Source: Pelagibacterales bacterium SAG-MED50 (GTDB lineage: Bacteria > Pseudomonadota > Alphaproteobacteria > Pelagibacterales > Pelagibacteraceae). From it: a DNA stretch of 64,000 bases. The stretch lies in contig JACWER010000005.1 in the NCBI GenBank assembly GCA_014653385.1, forward strand, positions 1 through 64,000. The letters are read 5' to 3'. The position numbers and the translations under genes were made by a program. The notes beneath the pieces were generated by a model that saw only the letters and a program-made list of their open reading frames with translations, was not told the DNA's origin and searched no databases. Each line of letters begins with the position of its first letter. Position 1 is the stretch's first letter. Shown piece after piece: positions 19,265 through 31,650 of the stretch.

Positions 19265-20827
19265 ATGAAAATCAAAAATTTTATAAGAGTTCTACTATCT
19301 GTAGTTCTAGTATTTGGATTTTCTTCAGCGTGGGCCAAAACTATCAAATGGTCGATGCAAGGAGACAGTCTTACACTAGATCCACACGCACAAAACGAGG
19401 GTCCAACAACTCAAGTCTCAAGACAAATATACGAAGCTTTAGTTGAAAGAGCTGTAGATATGAAAATTCAACCAGCTTTGGCAACAAAATGGAAAGCAGT
19501 TGATCCTAACACTTGGATTTTTACATTGAGAGAAGGTGTTAAATTTTCCGATGGTTCAGCAATGACTTCAGAAGATGTTGTGTTTAGTGTGTTAAGAGCC
19601 AAACAAAGAACATCTGATTTTAAAGAGTATATTAGTACAATTTCGGGAGTTGAGGCTGTAGGTGATTACTCAGTTAAAATTATAACAAGTAAACCAAACC
19701 CAATTCTTTTAAATCAACTTTCTAATATTTTTATAATGTCTAAAGCTTGGTCTGAAAAGAATTTTGCTATGTCTCCTCAAAACTGGGATGCTGGACAAGA
19801 AACATTTTCAGCAACTAATGCTTTAGGAACAGGACCTTTTAAAGTTACTTTAAGAGAGCCTAATACTAAAACGGTGTTTAAAAGAAACAAGCATTGGTGG
19901 GGTGAGATGGAAGATAAAAAAGTAACTCAAATTGAATTACTTCCAATTAAAAATGCAGCAACTAGGGTTGCAGCATTATTATCTGGAGAAATTGATTTGG
20001 TTACCGATGCACCAGTTCAAGATTTAGCACGTATTGGATCTTCATCTGCACACAAAGTTGAAAGCACAGCACAAATGCGTACAATTTTCTTAGGAATGGA
20101 TCAAGCAGCTGATCAGTTAAGAACTGGTAATACAGGTGATAACCCATTTAAGAAAAAAGAGGTAAGACAAGCTCTTTATCAAGCAATTGATATAGAAGCG
20201 ATCAAGAAAAAAGTTATGAGAGGTTTAAGTGAACCAGCGGGAATTATAACTTTTCCAGGTGTAAATGGTTACACTACAGATCTTGATAAGAGATTACCTT
20301 ATGACGTGAACGCTGCTAAAAAACTATTAGCAGATGCAGGTTATCCAAATGGTTTTGATGTTGAGCTAAGATGTCCAAATGACAGATATGTAAATGATGA
20401 AGCAATTTGTACTGCTGTGGTTGGAATGTTTGGTAAAATTGGTGTTAACGTAAACCTGTTTGCACAAACTAAAAGCAAACACTTCAAAGAACTGAAAGAT
20501 AATCAGGGTGATTTTTATATGCTTGGTTGGGGTGTTCCTACTTTAGATAGTCATTATGTTTTTCATTATTTATATGAAAGTGGTGCTAGCTGGAATAAAG
20601 TTAATTTTAGTAACTCAGAAGTAGACGCTGCTATAAGAGTTATGGAAGGCGAAGTTGATTTGGATAAAAGGAATGCTGCAATAGCTAATGCTTGGAAAAT
20701 TGTAAAAGATGATATTTCTTATCTTCCATTACATCACCAAGTAATTTCTTGGGCAGCAAAAAGTGAGGTTAATGTGCCTATCAGACCAAATAATGAACCG
20801 TTATTTAAGGCTGCTAGCTTTAACTAA
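19265..20827 (+). CDS. Peptide-type ABC transporter, periplasmic binding protein (family 5)
   Basis: 520 residues with a signal peptide ending near ASAWA-type residues (FSSAWA, about 20-25). The SBP_bac_5 fold shows DSLTLDPH at the start of the mature chain, the family block LREGVKFSDGSAMTSEDV, and the late EVRQALYQAID. Such proteins bind di- and oligopeptides or related ligands; the exact substrate is not readable. A GAGGG site lies at 19255-19259. The permease and ATPase genes follow after a strong hairpin that may favour excess binding protein. Confidence 0.93.
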   Translation: MKIKNFIRVLLSVVLVFGFSSAWAKTIKWSMQGDSLTLDPHAQNEGPTTQVSRQIYEALVERAVDMKIQPALATKWKAVDPNTWIFTLREGVKFSDGSAMTSEDVVFSVLRAKQRTSDFKEYISTISGVEAVGDYSVKIITSKPNPILLNQLSNIFIMSKAWSEKNFAMSPQNWDAGQETFSATNALGTGPFKVTLREPNTKTVFKRNKHWWGEMEDKKVTQIELLPIKNAATRVAALLSGEIDLVTDAPVQDLARIGSSSAHKVESTAQMRTIFLGMDQAADQLRTGNTGDNPFKKKEVRQALYQAIDIEAIKKKVMRGLSEPAGIITFPGVNGYTTDLDKRLPYDVNAAKKLLADAGYPNGFDVELRCPNDRYVNDEAICTAVVGMFGKIGVNVNLFAQTKSKHFKELKDNQGDFYMLGWGVPTLDSHYVFHYLYESGASWNKVNFSNSEVDAAIRVMEGEVDLDKRNAAIANAWKIVKDDISYLPLHHQVISWAAKSEVNVPIRPNNEPLFKAASFN

Positions 20828-20837
20828 ATAATATTTT

Positions 20838-20868
20838 TACTAGCCCTTTATAATTTAAAGGGCTAGTA
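20838..20868. promoter_or_regulatory. Perfect 13-bp intercistronic hairpin
   Basis: TACTAGCCCTTTA and TAAAGGGCTAGTA pair with a 5-nt loop in the 65-bp gap between binding-protein and permease genes. No T-run follows on the + strand. It is best read as an mRNA-stabilising or partial-termination element that lifts binding protein over permease. Confidence 0.7.
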
Positions 20869-20892
20869 TAAAAAACATAATATCCTCTTAAA

Positions 20893-21876
20893 TTGATAAA
20901 ATATTTCTTTAAACGACTGTTTCAGTCCGCTTTGGTGATGCTTGTTGTTGCCTTTGTGTCTTTTTCATTATTTAATTTTGTAGGAGATCCAATAAATAAT
21001 ATGGTTGGTGAAGAAACCTCAGACCAAGATAGAGCTGAACTTAGAAAAACATTGGGGTTAATGGACCCTATTCATGTTCAATTTTCTAGATTTGTAGTTA
21101 ATGCGTCCAAGGGAGAATTTGGTATTTCCTATCAATTAAAAAGACCAGTTTCTGAGTTAATAACAGAGAGATTGCCAGCTACAATTGAGCTTGTTGTGAT
21201 ATCTGCTTTAATAGCACTAATTTCTGGAACATTATTAGGTGTTTATACGGGAATACATAGGAAAGGTTTTTTAAGTGATATGATTTTAGCAATCTCATTA
21301 CTTGGAGTTTCACTTCCCACATTTGTGATTGGTATATTATTTATTTATCTATTTGCAGTCATTTTAGGAGTACTCCCTTCCTTTGGAAGAGGTGAGGTTG
21401 TTGATTTGGGTTTTTGGACTACTGGTTTTTTAACAATATCTGGATTGAAAGCAATTATACTTCCATCAGTAACATTAAGTCTTTTTCAAATGACTTATAT
21501 AATTAGACTTGTAAGAGCTGAGATGATGGAAATTTTACAAACTGATTACATCAAATTTGCTCGAGCAAGAGGAATAAGCGAACAAAGCATAAAATATAAA
21601 CATGCATTAAAAAATGGATTAATTCCTGTAATAACTATAGCGGGAATTAATATTGGCACACTAGTTGCATTTTCAATAATTACAGAAACAGTTTTTCAAT
21701 GGCCAGGAATGGGATTTTTATTTATTCAGGCAGTTCAATTTGTTGATATTCCAATTATGTCAGCTTATTTAGTTTTCATAGCTTTTATTTTTGTAATGAT
21801 AAATTTTATAGTGGATATTTTATATTATTTTATTGATCCAAGAATTAGAGTTAAAGGAGATGTTGAAAGTGGCTGA
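20893..21876 (+). CDS. dppB: Peptide-type ABC transporter permease (DppB-like)
   Basis: Inner-membrane subunit of the family 5 importer. It has 327 residues and about six membrane helices, and the EAA loop lies around FARARGISEQSIKYKHALKN near residues 225-245. The start is TTG 20893; no ATG fits the N-terminus MIKYFFKRLFQ, which is typical for DppB. The next permease overlaps its 3' end. Confidence 0.93.
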   Translation: MIKYFFKRLFQSALVMLVVAFVSFSLFNFVGDPINNMVGEETSDQDRAELRKTLGLMDPIHVQFSRFVVNASKGEFGISYQLKRPVSELITERLPATIELVVISALIALISGTLLGVYTGIHRKGFLSDMILAISLLGVSLPTFVIGILFIYLFAVILGVLPSFGRGEVVDLGFWTTGFLTISGLKAIILPSVTLSLFQMTYIIRLVRAEMMEILQTDYIKFARARGISEQSIKYKHALKNGLIPVITIAGINIGTLVAFSIITETVFQWPGMGFLFIQAVQFVDIPIMSAYLVFIAFIFVMINFIVDILYYFIDPRIRVKGDVESG

Positions 21877-22798
21877 TAATACTTTAAGTACCTGGGGCAG
21901 AATTAAGGATAGTGACATCTATTATAGTTTTAAAAAATCTCCTACGGCTATTGTATCTTCAGTAATCTTATTTTTAATATTCTTTTGTTCTTTTTTTGTG
22001 GAACTTGTAACACCGTATAATCCATTTGATCCATCCTCATTATCTTTAATGGATGCATTTACACCACCATCTTGGACTGAGGATGGGTTATCAAAATTTA
22101 TATTGGGAACTGATGGCCAAGGTAGAGATATGCTTTCTACAATTCTTTATGGGTCAAGAATTTCACTGATAGTTGGTTTTTCTGCAATTATTTTTAGTTT
22201 AATATTAGGAGTAGGCTTAGGATTAACAGCTGGATATTTTGGCGGTAAATATGAAATGATTGTAATGAGATTAACAGATGTTCAATTAACTGTACCGAGT
22301 ATTTTAATGGCTCTTTTAGTTGATGGGATAGCAAGAGGATTAATTTCAAGAGAAATGCATGACGAAATGGCAATTTATGTTTTAATATTTGCTATTGGAA
22401 TTTCAGAATGGCCTCAATTTGCGAGAGTTTCAAGAGCTGCAACATTAGTTGAAAAAAATAAAGACTATGTTTCTGCTTCAACAATAATTGGAGTTTCAAA
22501 TTTAGTCATTATGTTTAAACATATCTTACCAAATATATTAAGACCAATATTAGTAATTGGAACCATTGGACTTGCTCTTGCTATTATTGCTGAGTCTACT
22601 TTAAGTTTTTTAGGTGTTGGTGTACCACCTACTACTCCATCTTTAGGAACATTAATTAGACTAGGAAATGATTTTTTATTTTCAGGGGAATGGTGGATTA
22701 CTTTTTTTCCTGCGATTTTTTTAGTTATATTAGCATTTTCAATTAATTTATTAGGAGATTGGATGAGAGATACGCTTAATCCAAAATTAAATAAATGA
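21869..22798 (+). CDS. dppC: Peptide-type ABC transporter permease (DppC-like)
   Basis: Second membrane subunit. The frame is open back to 21833, but I choose GTG 21869: AAAGGAG at 21853-21859 sits 9 bp upstream, and this start gives an 8-bp overlap with dppB instead of 44. The product has 309 residues, with an N-terminal OppC-type helix and periplasmic part (LGTDGQGRDMLSTILYG) before the five-helix transport domain. The ATPase overlaps its stop by 4 bp. Confidence 0.92.
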   Translation: MADNTLSTWGRIKDSDIYYSFKKSPTAIVSSVILFLIFFCSFFVELVTPYNPFDPSSLSLMDAFTPPSWTEDGLSKFILGTDGQGRDMLSTILYGSRISLIVGFSAIIFSLILGVGLGLTAGYFGGKYEMIVMRLTDVQLTVPSILMALLVDGIARGLISREMHDEMAIYVLIFAIGISEWPQFARVSRAATLVEKNKDYVSASTIIGVSNLVIMFKHILPNILRPILVIGTIGLALAIIAESTLSFLGVGVPPTTPSLGTLIRLGNDFLFSGEWWITFFPAIFLVILAFSINLLGDWMRDTLNPKLNK

Positions 22799-24477
22799 GT
22801 TTCTTAAAAATAAAAGACTTAAGTGTCGATTACAAAATGAGAAAAGAAACAGTTTATGCGGCTAAGAATGTAAATATTGAAGTAAACAAAGGTGAAATAT
22901 TAGGGTTAGTAGGTGAGTCTGGATCAGGAAAAAGTACAGTTGGAAATGCAATAATTAATTTAATTGATGAGCCAGGCAAAGTTTCAGGTGGTTCGGTAAT
23001 GCTAGGTGATCTTAATATCCACACAGATCCTAACAACGTTATTAAATACCGTGGTAGAAAAATAGGCTTAATATTTCAGGACCCACAAACATCACTAAAC
23101 CCAATACTTACTATAGGTGAGCAGCTAATAGAAACTATTCAAACTCATCTCGATATAAATAAAGACGAGGCAAAAAATAGAGCAATTAATTTATTAAAAG
23201 AAGTTGGAATAAGAGATGCAGAAAATAGATTTGATAATTACCCACATCAATTTTCAGGAGGAATGAGACAAAGGGTTGTGATTTCACTTTCATTATGTTG
23301 TGAACCTGAGCTTTTAATTGCTGATGAACCAACTACAGCTTTAGATGTTTCAATTCAATCACAAATTCTAGATTTAATAAAAAAATTAACTAAAGAACGA
23401 AATTTAGCAGTAATTTTAATAACTCATGATATGGGAGTTATTGCAGAAACAGCTGATCGAGTAGCTGTAATGAGAAGTGGAAATGTAGTTGAAATTGGAA
23501 TTACAAAAGATATTTTAACAAAGCCAAGAGAAACTTACACCAAAAGTTTAGTCAGTTCTGTTCCACCAACAAATAAAAAAATATCAAGATTTGTTATTAT
23601 TGAAAAAGAAAATAATGATAATAAAGAAAACAACTTAAAGATATTAAATAGATGGACTAAAAAAGAAATTATTAAACAAGATTTAATTCAAGTTAAAGAT
23701 TTAAGTAAAAGCTTTGATGATAATTTTTTTACTGAAAGTATAAAAAATTCTGTTATGGCAGTTAATGGTGTATCTTTTAAAGTAAAAGAAGGAGAGTCTT
23801 TTGGATTAGTAGGGGAAAGTGGTAGTGGAAAATCTACAATAGCTAAAATGATTGTAAATTTATTCAAACCATCATCAGGTGAAATTTTTTTTGACAATGT
23901 TTGCATAACAAAGATTAAAAAAAATTCTGAAATGATGAAATTTAGAAAACAAATTCAGATGATATTTCAAGACCCTTATTCATCATTAAATGGAAGACTA
24001 AAAGTAAGAGATATAGTTTCTGAACCTATAAAACTTCATAATCCCTTAATAAGCAAAAATGATTTAGATAGTTATGTTTTTGATCTATTAGAGTCAGTGG
24101 AGCTTACTCAAAATTCAGCAGATCGTTATCCACATGAATTTTCTGGTGGTCAAAGACAAAGAATATCTATTGCAAGAGCGTTAGCTACACAGCCTAGACT
24201 TTTAGTTTGTGATGAACCAACTTCTGCTTTGGATGTAAGTATTCAAGCTCAAATATTAAATTTATTAAAAGATCTTCAGGAGCAACTCAATTTAACTATA
24301 TTATTTATAAGTCACGATTTACCAGTGGTTAGACAAATGTGTGATAGAATTGGGGTATTAAGAGATGGTAAATTATGTGAAGTTTCAAATACTGAGGATT
24401 TATTTCTAAATCCTCAACATGATTACACAAAAGAACTCTTACACTTAATGCCAAAAATTGAGTCAATCTATAACTAA
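22795..24477 (+). CDS. Peptide-type ABC transporter ATPase, DppD-DppF fusion
   Basis: One 560-residue chain holds both nucleotide-binding domains, as in YejF-type transporters. The first Walker A GESGSGKST is at about 40-48, followed by the signature FSGGMRQR. The second Walker A is at about 340-348 with FSGGQRQR downstream. Each half ends with the peptide-transporter C-terminal motif region that recognises the permease. It overlaps dppC by 4 bp, completing a one-SBP, two-permease, one-ATPase unit. Confidence 0.95.
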   Translation: MSFLKIKDLSVDYKMRKETVYAAKNVNIEVNKGEILGLVGESGSGKSTVGNAIINLIDEPGKVSGGSVMLGDLNIHTDPNNVIKYRGRKIGLIFQDPQTSLNPILTIGEQLIETIQTHLDINKDEAKNRAINLLKEVGIRDAENRFDNYPHQFSGGMRQRVVISLSLCCEPELLIADEPTTALDVSIQSQILDLIKKLTKERNLAVILITHDMGVIAETADRVAVMRSGNVVEIGITKDILTKPRETYTKSLVSSVPPTNKKISRFVIIEKENNDNKENNLKILNRWTKKEIIKQDLIQVKDLSKSFDDNFFTESIKNSVMAVNGVSFKVKEGESFGLVGESGSGKSTIAKMIVNLFKPSSGEIFFDNVCITKIKKNSEMMKFRKQIQMIFQDPYSSLNGRLKVRDIVSEPIKLHNPLISKNDLDSYVFDLLESVELTQNSADRYPHEFSGGQRQRISIARALATQPRLLVCDEPTSALDVSIQAQILNLLKDLQEQLNLTILFISHDLPVVRQMCDRIGVLRDGKLCEVSNTEDLFLNPQHDYTKELLHLMPKIESIYN

Positions 24478-24484
24478 AATTAGA

Positions 24485-24544
24485 TGACCTGAAACGGTCG
24501 AATAATAAGAGAAATTTTACAAATTATTTTGCAATCTCTCTTAT
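24485..24544 (+). promoter_or_regulatory. Paired inverted repeats in the leuA leader
   Basis: Two possible hairpins precede leuA. TGACC/GGTCG (24485-24500) has a 6-nt loop. ATAAGAGA (24505-24512) pairs with TCTCTTAT (24537-24544) over a 24-nt loop. There is no T-run, so this is not a typical terminator. A regulatory role is a guess. Confidence 0.35.
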
Positions 24545-24578
24545 AGATTGTATTATGGTTTTTCAAAATTATTTAGTT

Positions 24579-27186
<2,608 letters not shown>

Positions 27187-27191
27187 AAATA

Positions 27192-28040
27192 ATGGCTTCA
27201 GGCAGAGATGATTTTGTAATAGCCTTTAGATCTGCAATTTTAAAAAAAAAAGATAAGCAACGATTTTCTCTATTAACTTTATTATTCTTATCTATATTTG
27301 TTCTTATTTTAAGTAGTTTTAATTTAAAGATAATTAATTATATAAAATTTGGAATTAATGAAGTTGTTTACAGATCATCTTATTTGATCTCAATACCTGA
27401 AAATAAAATACAAAAAATCAAACATCAGTTATCAACTCATCTAGAAATATATAATAAATATCAAGATATTAAATCTGAACTGAATATTCTAAAAGAAGAA
27501 AAGTTAACAAATGATTTTTTAAAACTAGAAAATAAAAAATTAAGAAACTTAATTAAAGAAAGTGTTTCGTCAAAAGAGATATTAGCTAAAGTTTTAATTG
27601 ACAAGGAAAGTCCATTTTTAAAATCAATTGTTTTAAATAAAGGCAGTAAAGACAATGTAAAAATTGGAATGGCTATTATGGATGGCTCATATTTGATAGG
27701 TAAAATTATTGAAATAAATTACACAAATTCAAGAGCATTACTTCTCTCAGATCTAAATAGTAAGATTCCAGTGATGTTGTTACCAGATAGAATTCAAGCT
27801 GTAATTTCTGGAACTGGAGAAAATCATGGCATAATTGAGTATACTAAAGAAAAACTAGATAACGAAATTAATGAAAAAGATAGAATAATTTATACATCTG
27901 GGATTGCTGGATTGTTTAAATCTGGAATACCAGTGGGTAGAATGTTTAAAAAATCAAATGGTCGAATTGATTTTTTTTCTAAATTTACTCAATTGGAATA
28001 TGTAAAAATAGTTTCCTTTGATCTGGAGAGCGTGAAGTAA
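27192..28040 (+). CDS. mreC: Rod-shape determining protein MreC
   Basis: Periplasmic scaffold of the elongasome. It has 282 residues with one N-terminal membrane helix (about 22-45), a coiled-coil stretch (about 70-115), then the MreC beta domain. It begins 5 bp after mreB and its stop overlaps the mreD ATG. Confidence 0.94.
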   Translation: MASGRDDFVIAFRSAILKKKDKQRFSLLTLLFLSIFVLILSSFNLKIINYIKFGINEVVYRSSYLISIPENKIQKIKHQLSTHLEIYNKYQDIKSELNILKEEKLTNDFLKLENKKLRNLIKESVSSKEILAKVLIDKESPFLKSIVLNKGSKDNVKIGMAIMDGSYLIGKIIEINYTNSRALLLSDLNSKIPVMLLPDRIQAVISGTGENHGIIEYTKEKLDNEINEKDRIIYTSGIAGLFKSGIPVGRMFKKSNGRIDFFSKFTQLEYVKIVSFDLESVK

Positions 28041-28558
28041 TGTCTTCACTTAATAAATCAAGTTTTTCAAAAATACTATTTTCATATTTTCCAACATTAA
28101 TATTATTTCTCTCGGTATTTAATGAACATGATTTTAATTATTTAAAAATAGAATATTTTTCGTTCAACTTTGTATATATTTTAATTTTTTATTGGACCTT
28201 AAGAAGCCCCAATCAACTTGGTTATATATCAATATTTTTAGCTGGCATAATTAATGATGTTATCATGGGACTTCCAATCGGAATAAGTAGCTTGTGTTAT
28301 TTATTAATTTGTTCAGTCACTGCGTATATTAGAAATATAACTTTAATTTATAATTTTATAAATGATTGGATATCAATATTATTTACATTATTATTAATAA
28401 ATTCAATTCAAATATTAATTTTAGATTTGATATTTAATTACAATCTAGATTATCTTTCTTATCTAATTAATTCTGGATTTACATTTTTGTTGTATCCATT
28501 ATTTTATCTTATTTTTAATTATTTAGACCAAAAAATTTTGTTACAACCAAATGATTAA
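28040..28558 (+). CDS. mreD: Rod-shape determining protein MreD
   Basis: Polytopic inner-membrane protein of the elongasome. It has 172 residues with about five hydrophobic segments and the conserved loop around GIINDVIMGLPIGISSL near residue 75. It shows little sequence conservation otherwise, but the order mreB-mreC-mreD-mrdA supports the call. It overlaps its neighbours on both sides (1 bp and 8 bp). Confidence 0.9.
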   Translation: MSSLNKSSFSKILFSYFPTLILFLSVFNEHDFNYLKIEYFSFNFVYILIFYWTLRSPNQLGYISIFLAGIINDVIMGLPIGISSLCYLLICSVTAYIRNITLIYNFINDWISILFTLLLINSIQILILDLIFNYNLDYLSYLINSGFTFLLYPLFYLIFNYLDQKILLQPND

Positions 28559-30455
28559 TAATAGTTCAGGCATAAGAAAAACAGATGTAATAAACAGAAG
28601 AATGTTTATAATTGGCGCAGCTAAGTTAATAGTATTCTCTGGAATAGTTGCTCGTTTATTTTCTCTACAAATTAATGATAACAAAAAGTATTTAACTCTT
28701 TCAGATAAAAATAGAATTAGAGAGTGGAAGTTGCCTCCAACTAGGGGAGAAATTGTAGATTACTTTGGAAATATAATTGCTGGAAATTTAAAAGTTTATC
28801 AACTCCATATAATACCTGAACAGGTAGAAAATTTTAATTATTTATTAACAAGGTTAAAAAATCTTTTACAGTTAAGTGATAGAGAAATTTCAAATATTCT
28901 AAAATCAAAGAAAAAATTGAAACCATGGGAAAGTATAATTGTTTCTGAAAACTTAAGCTGGAGTCAATTTTTAAAAATTAATAATTATTTATATGATTTA
29001 GTTGGAGTTAAACCAGTAATGACAATTTCAAGAAATTATCCTTTTAGTGACATCTACACTCATGTTTTAGGATATGTTAGTCAACCAAATGAAAAAGATA
29101 TTTTAGAAAATGAAGTTGTACAACAAAAGTTTGTACCTGGAATGAAAATAGGAAAACTTGGATTAGAAAAAACTTTAGAAAATTATCTAATAGGCACTAA
29201 TGCTATCCAAAGATATGAGGTAAACGCCTATGGAAAGAGAATTAATCAACTTGAGCATCAAAAAGGACAGCAAGGATCTAAAATTAGATTAACTTTAGAT
29301 ACAGAAGTACAAAAATTATCTGCAAAATTATTATTAGATAAAGCAGGATCTATTAGTGTAATGGATATTTATACGGGTGAAATTATAGCAATGCACTCAT
29401 CTCCTTCATATGATCCAAATTCATTTTTATTTGGTATAAGTAAAGATGAATGGGAGCTAATTAGAAATAATCCTTTAAAACCATTAATAAATAAGACTCT
29501 ATCAGGTCTTTATTCTCCAGGCTCCACAATAAAACCAATTGTGGCTTTATCAGCTTTAGAAAATAATATAATTGGCCCTAACTTTAAAGTTAAATGCACA
29601 GGTAAAACAGAACTTTATGGCCAAACATTTCACTGCTGGAAAGAAAAAGGCCATGGTTTTATGAGTTTAAAAAATGCCATGAAGCAATCTTGCGATACAT
29701 ATTTTTATGAAATTGCTCGATTACTAGGAGTTGACCGTCTAAAAATTACAGCAGAAAAGTTTGGTTTAGGTGAGAAGGTATTAGGTGCTTATTTTAAAAA
29801 TGAAAAAAAAGGATTATTCCCAAATACATTTTGGAAAAAAAATAATCTTGGAAAAGGATGGGTATTAGGAGAAACTTTAATTACAGGAATTGGACAAGGA
29901 TACACCCAAACTACACCATTACAGTTATGTTTAATGACAGCTCAAATTGCAAATGGAGGTTATTCAATTAAGCCAAAAATTATTGTTAATAACAATCCAT
30001 TAACTTTTAATGAAGTTAAAAAATCTATTAAAGAACAAAATTTACTAAATATAAATACTAAATTAGTTAAAAACCCAAAAAATTTAAGAATAATTCAAGA
30101 AGCTATGTTTAGTTCCACTAATGAAGTTAGGGGAACTTCGTATAGATCAAGAATTGATGATAAAAAATATCAATTTGCTGGAAAAACAGGCACAGCTCAA
30201 GTTAAAAGAATTAGTAAAAGAGAAAGGGAACTTGATCTTAAAATTGATCAAATTCCATATAATGATAGAGATCACGCTTTGTACATTGCATATGGCCCAT
30301 ATGTTAATCCAAGATATGCATTAAGTATAATTGTAGAGCATGGAGGATCAGGTAGTAAAGCTGCTGCCCCGATAGCTAAAGAACTTTTTAAATTGATAAT
30401 TGATAGAGAGGAACTAAGAGACAAACAGTCAAATTTTGAAGAAATAAATATTTAG
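28551..30455 (+). CDS. mrdA: Penicillin-binding protein 2 (elongasome transpeptidase)
   Basis: Cross-links peptidoglycan during cell elongation. It has 634 residues: a membrane anchor near 20-38, a PBP dimerisation domain, then the transpeptidase domain. The active-site serine is in SPGSTIKP (Ser about 325, Lys about 328), the SxD/N motif reads SCD near 378, and KTGTAQ lies near 545. It overlaps mreD by 8 bp and abuts the rodA gene. Confidence 0.97.
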   Translation: MINNSSGIRKTDVINRRMFIIGAAKLIVFSGIVARLFSLQINDNKKYLTLSDKNRIREWKLPPTRGEIVDYFGNIIAGNLKVYQLHIIPEQVENFNYLLTRLKNLLQLSDREISNILKSKKKLKPWESIIVSENLSWSQFLKINNYLYDLVGVKPVMTISRNYPFSDIYTHVLGYVSQPNEKDILENEVVQQKFVPGMKIGKLGLEKTLENYLIGTNAIQRYEVNAYGKRINQLEHQKGQQGSKIRLTLDTEVQKLSAKLLLDKAGSISVMDIYTGEIIAMHSSPSYDPNSFLFGISKDEWELIRNNPLKPLINKTLSGLYSPGSTIKPIVALSALENNIIGPNFKVKCTGKTELYGQTFHCWKEKGHGFMSLKNAMKQSCDTYFYEIARLLGVDRLKITAEKFGLGEKVLGAYFKNEKKGLFPNTFWKKNNLGKGWVLGETLITGIGQGYTQTTPLQLCLMTAQIANGGYSIKPKIIVNNNPLTFNEVKKSIKEQNLLNINTKLVKNPKNLRIIQEAMFSSTNEVRGTSYRSRIDDKKYQFAGKTGTAQVKRISKRERELDLKIDQIPYNDRDHALYIAYGPYVNPRYALSIIVEHGGSGSKAAAPIAKELFKLIIDREELRDKQSNFEEINI

Positions 30456-31580
30456 ATGTTTCAGTATAATAAATTAAATTCAGAATTATCTTTTTTTCAA
30501 AAGGTTAAAAAGTTAGATTTTATTCTAATATTTTGTATTATTTTACTTTCCGCTATCAGTTTACTGGTAATGTATTCAACAGATGGTGGAGAGATTCTTT
30601 ACCATACCAAAAGTCATTTTATCAAGCTTTTAACCTTTTTTTCTTTAATGATGGTAATATCATTTTTTAATATAAAACTTTGGCATATTACTTCTTACTT
30701 TATTTATTTTGTTATCATTCTTCTTTTAATTTGGGTGTCTGCATATGGAATAAAAGTTTCAGGATCTCAAAGATGGATAAATTTATACTTTATAGTTTTA
30801 CAGCCTTCAGAACTTATGAAGATAGGTATAATCTTATGTCTTGCTAAATATTATCACAGATTAAAAATTGAAAATGTAAATTCTTTTACAACTATTATTA
30901 TCTCTTTATCAATTATTATAGTCCCAATTATTTTAGTTTTATCTCAACCTGACCTTGGAACATCAATTTTAATAGCTTTGAGTGGGTTAATAGTTCTTTG
31001 GTTAGGTGGAGTAAAAATGAAATATTTTTTTATTTCATTAATTAGCTTTTTGATTTCACTCCCTTTTATTATTTCTTTTTTGAAACCATATCAAAAGATG
31101 AGAATTTTAACATTTTTAGATCCTGATAGGGATCCACTAGGTGCAGGATATCAAATTATCCAATCTAAGATTGCAATTGGATCAGGTGGAATAACAGGCA
31201 AAGGTTTTTTGAAAGGAACACAAAGTTATTTAGAATTTTTACCTGAAAAACATACAGACTTTATTTTTACTTTATTTTCTGAGGAATTTGGTTTTGTTGG
31301 ATCAATTTGTCTTCTGTTAATATATTCAATAATTATTGTTAGAATTATTAGAATAGGAGCTATTTCCAGAAGTAATTTTTCAAAACTTTTTTGTTTTGGA
31401 TTTGCTTTTGCAATATTTGTTTACATTGTGGTAAATTTATCCATGGTATTGGGTTTACTTCCTATAGTTGGATCACCACTACCAATTTTGTCCTTTGGTG
31501 GATCTTCGTTGTTAGCAACTATGATTGGTTTTGGAATAGTTTTAAGTGCAAAAATAAATCATAAGCAAATGATTGCATAA
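30456..31580 (+). CDS. mrdB: RodA, SEDS-family glycosyltransferase
   Basis: Polymerises lipid II together with PBP2. It has 374 residues with about ten membrane helices. Characteristic SEDS stretches are SGSQRWINL, QPSELMK and QPDLGTSIL in the first half, and FLPEKHTDFIF and GSPLPILSFGGSSL later. It starts at the base after the mrdA stop and ends the operon. Confidence 0.97.
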   Translation: MFQYNKLNSELSFFQKVKKLDFILIFCIILLSAISLLVMYSTDGGEILYHTKSHFIKLLTFFSLMMVISFFNIKLWHITSYFIYFVIILLLIWVSAYGIKVSGSQRWINLYFIVLQPSELMKIGIILCLAKYYHRLKIENVNSFTTIIISLSIIIVPIILVLSQPDLGTSILIALSGLIVLWLGGVKMKYFFISLISFLISLPFIISFLKPYQKMRILTFLDPDRDPLGAGYQIIQSKIAIGSGGITGKGFLKGTQSYLEFLPEKHTDFIFTLFSEEFGFVGSICLLLIYSIIIVRIIRIGAISRSNFSKLFCFGFAFAIFVYIVVNLSMVLGLLPIVGSPLPILSFGGSSLLATMIGFGIVLSAKINHKQMIA

Positions 31581-31650
31581 ATATCAGCTTCTTAATTAGT
31601 GTATAATTTGTCACTACCAAATATAAAAATTTTAACTATAAAAAGTTTCT

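Noticed and set aside
21833-21868. ATG start of dppC 36 bp upstream
   Set aside because: It has no ribosome site and overlaps dppB by 44 bp; GTG 21869 has AAAGGAG at good spacing.
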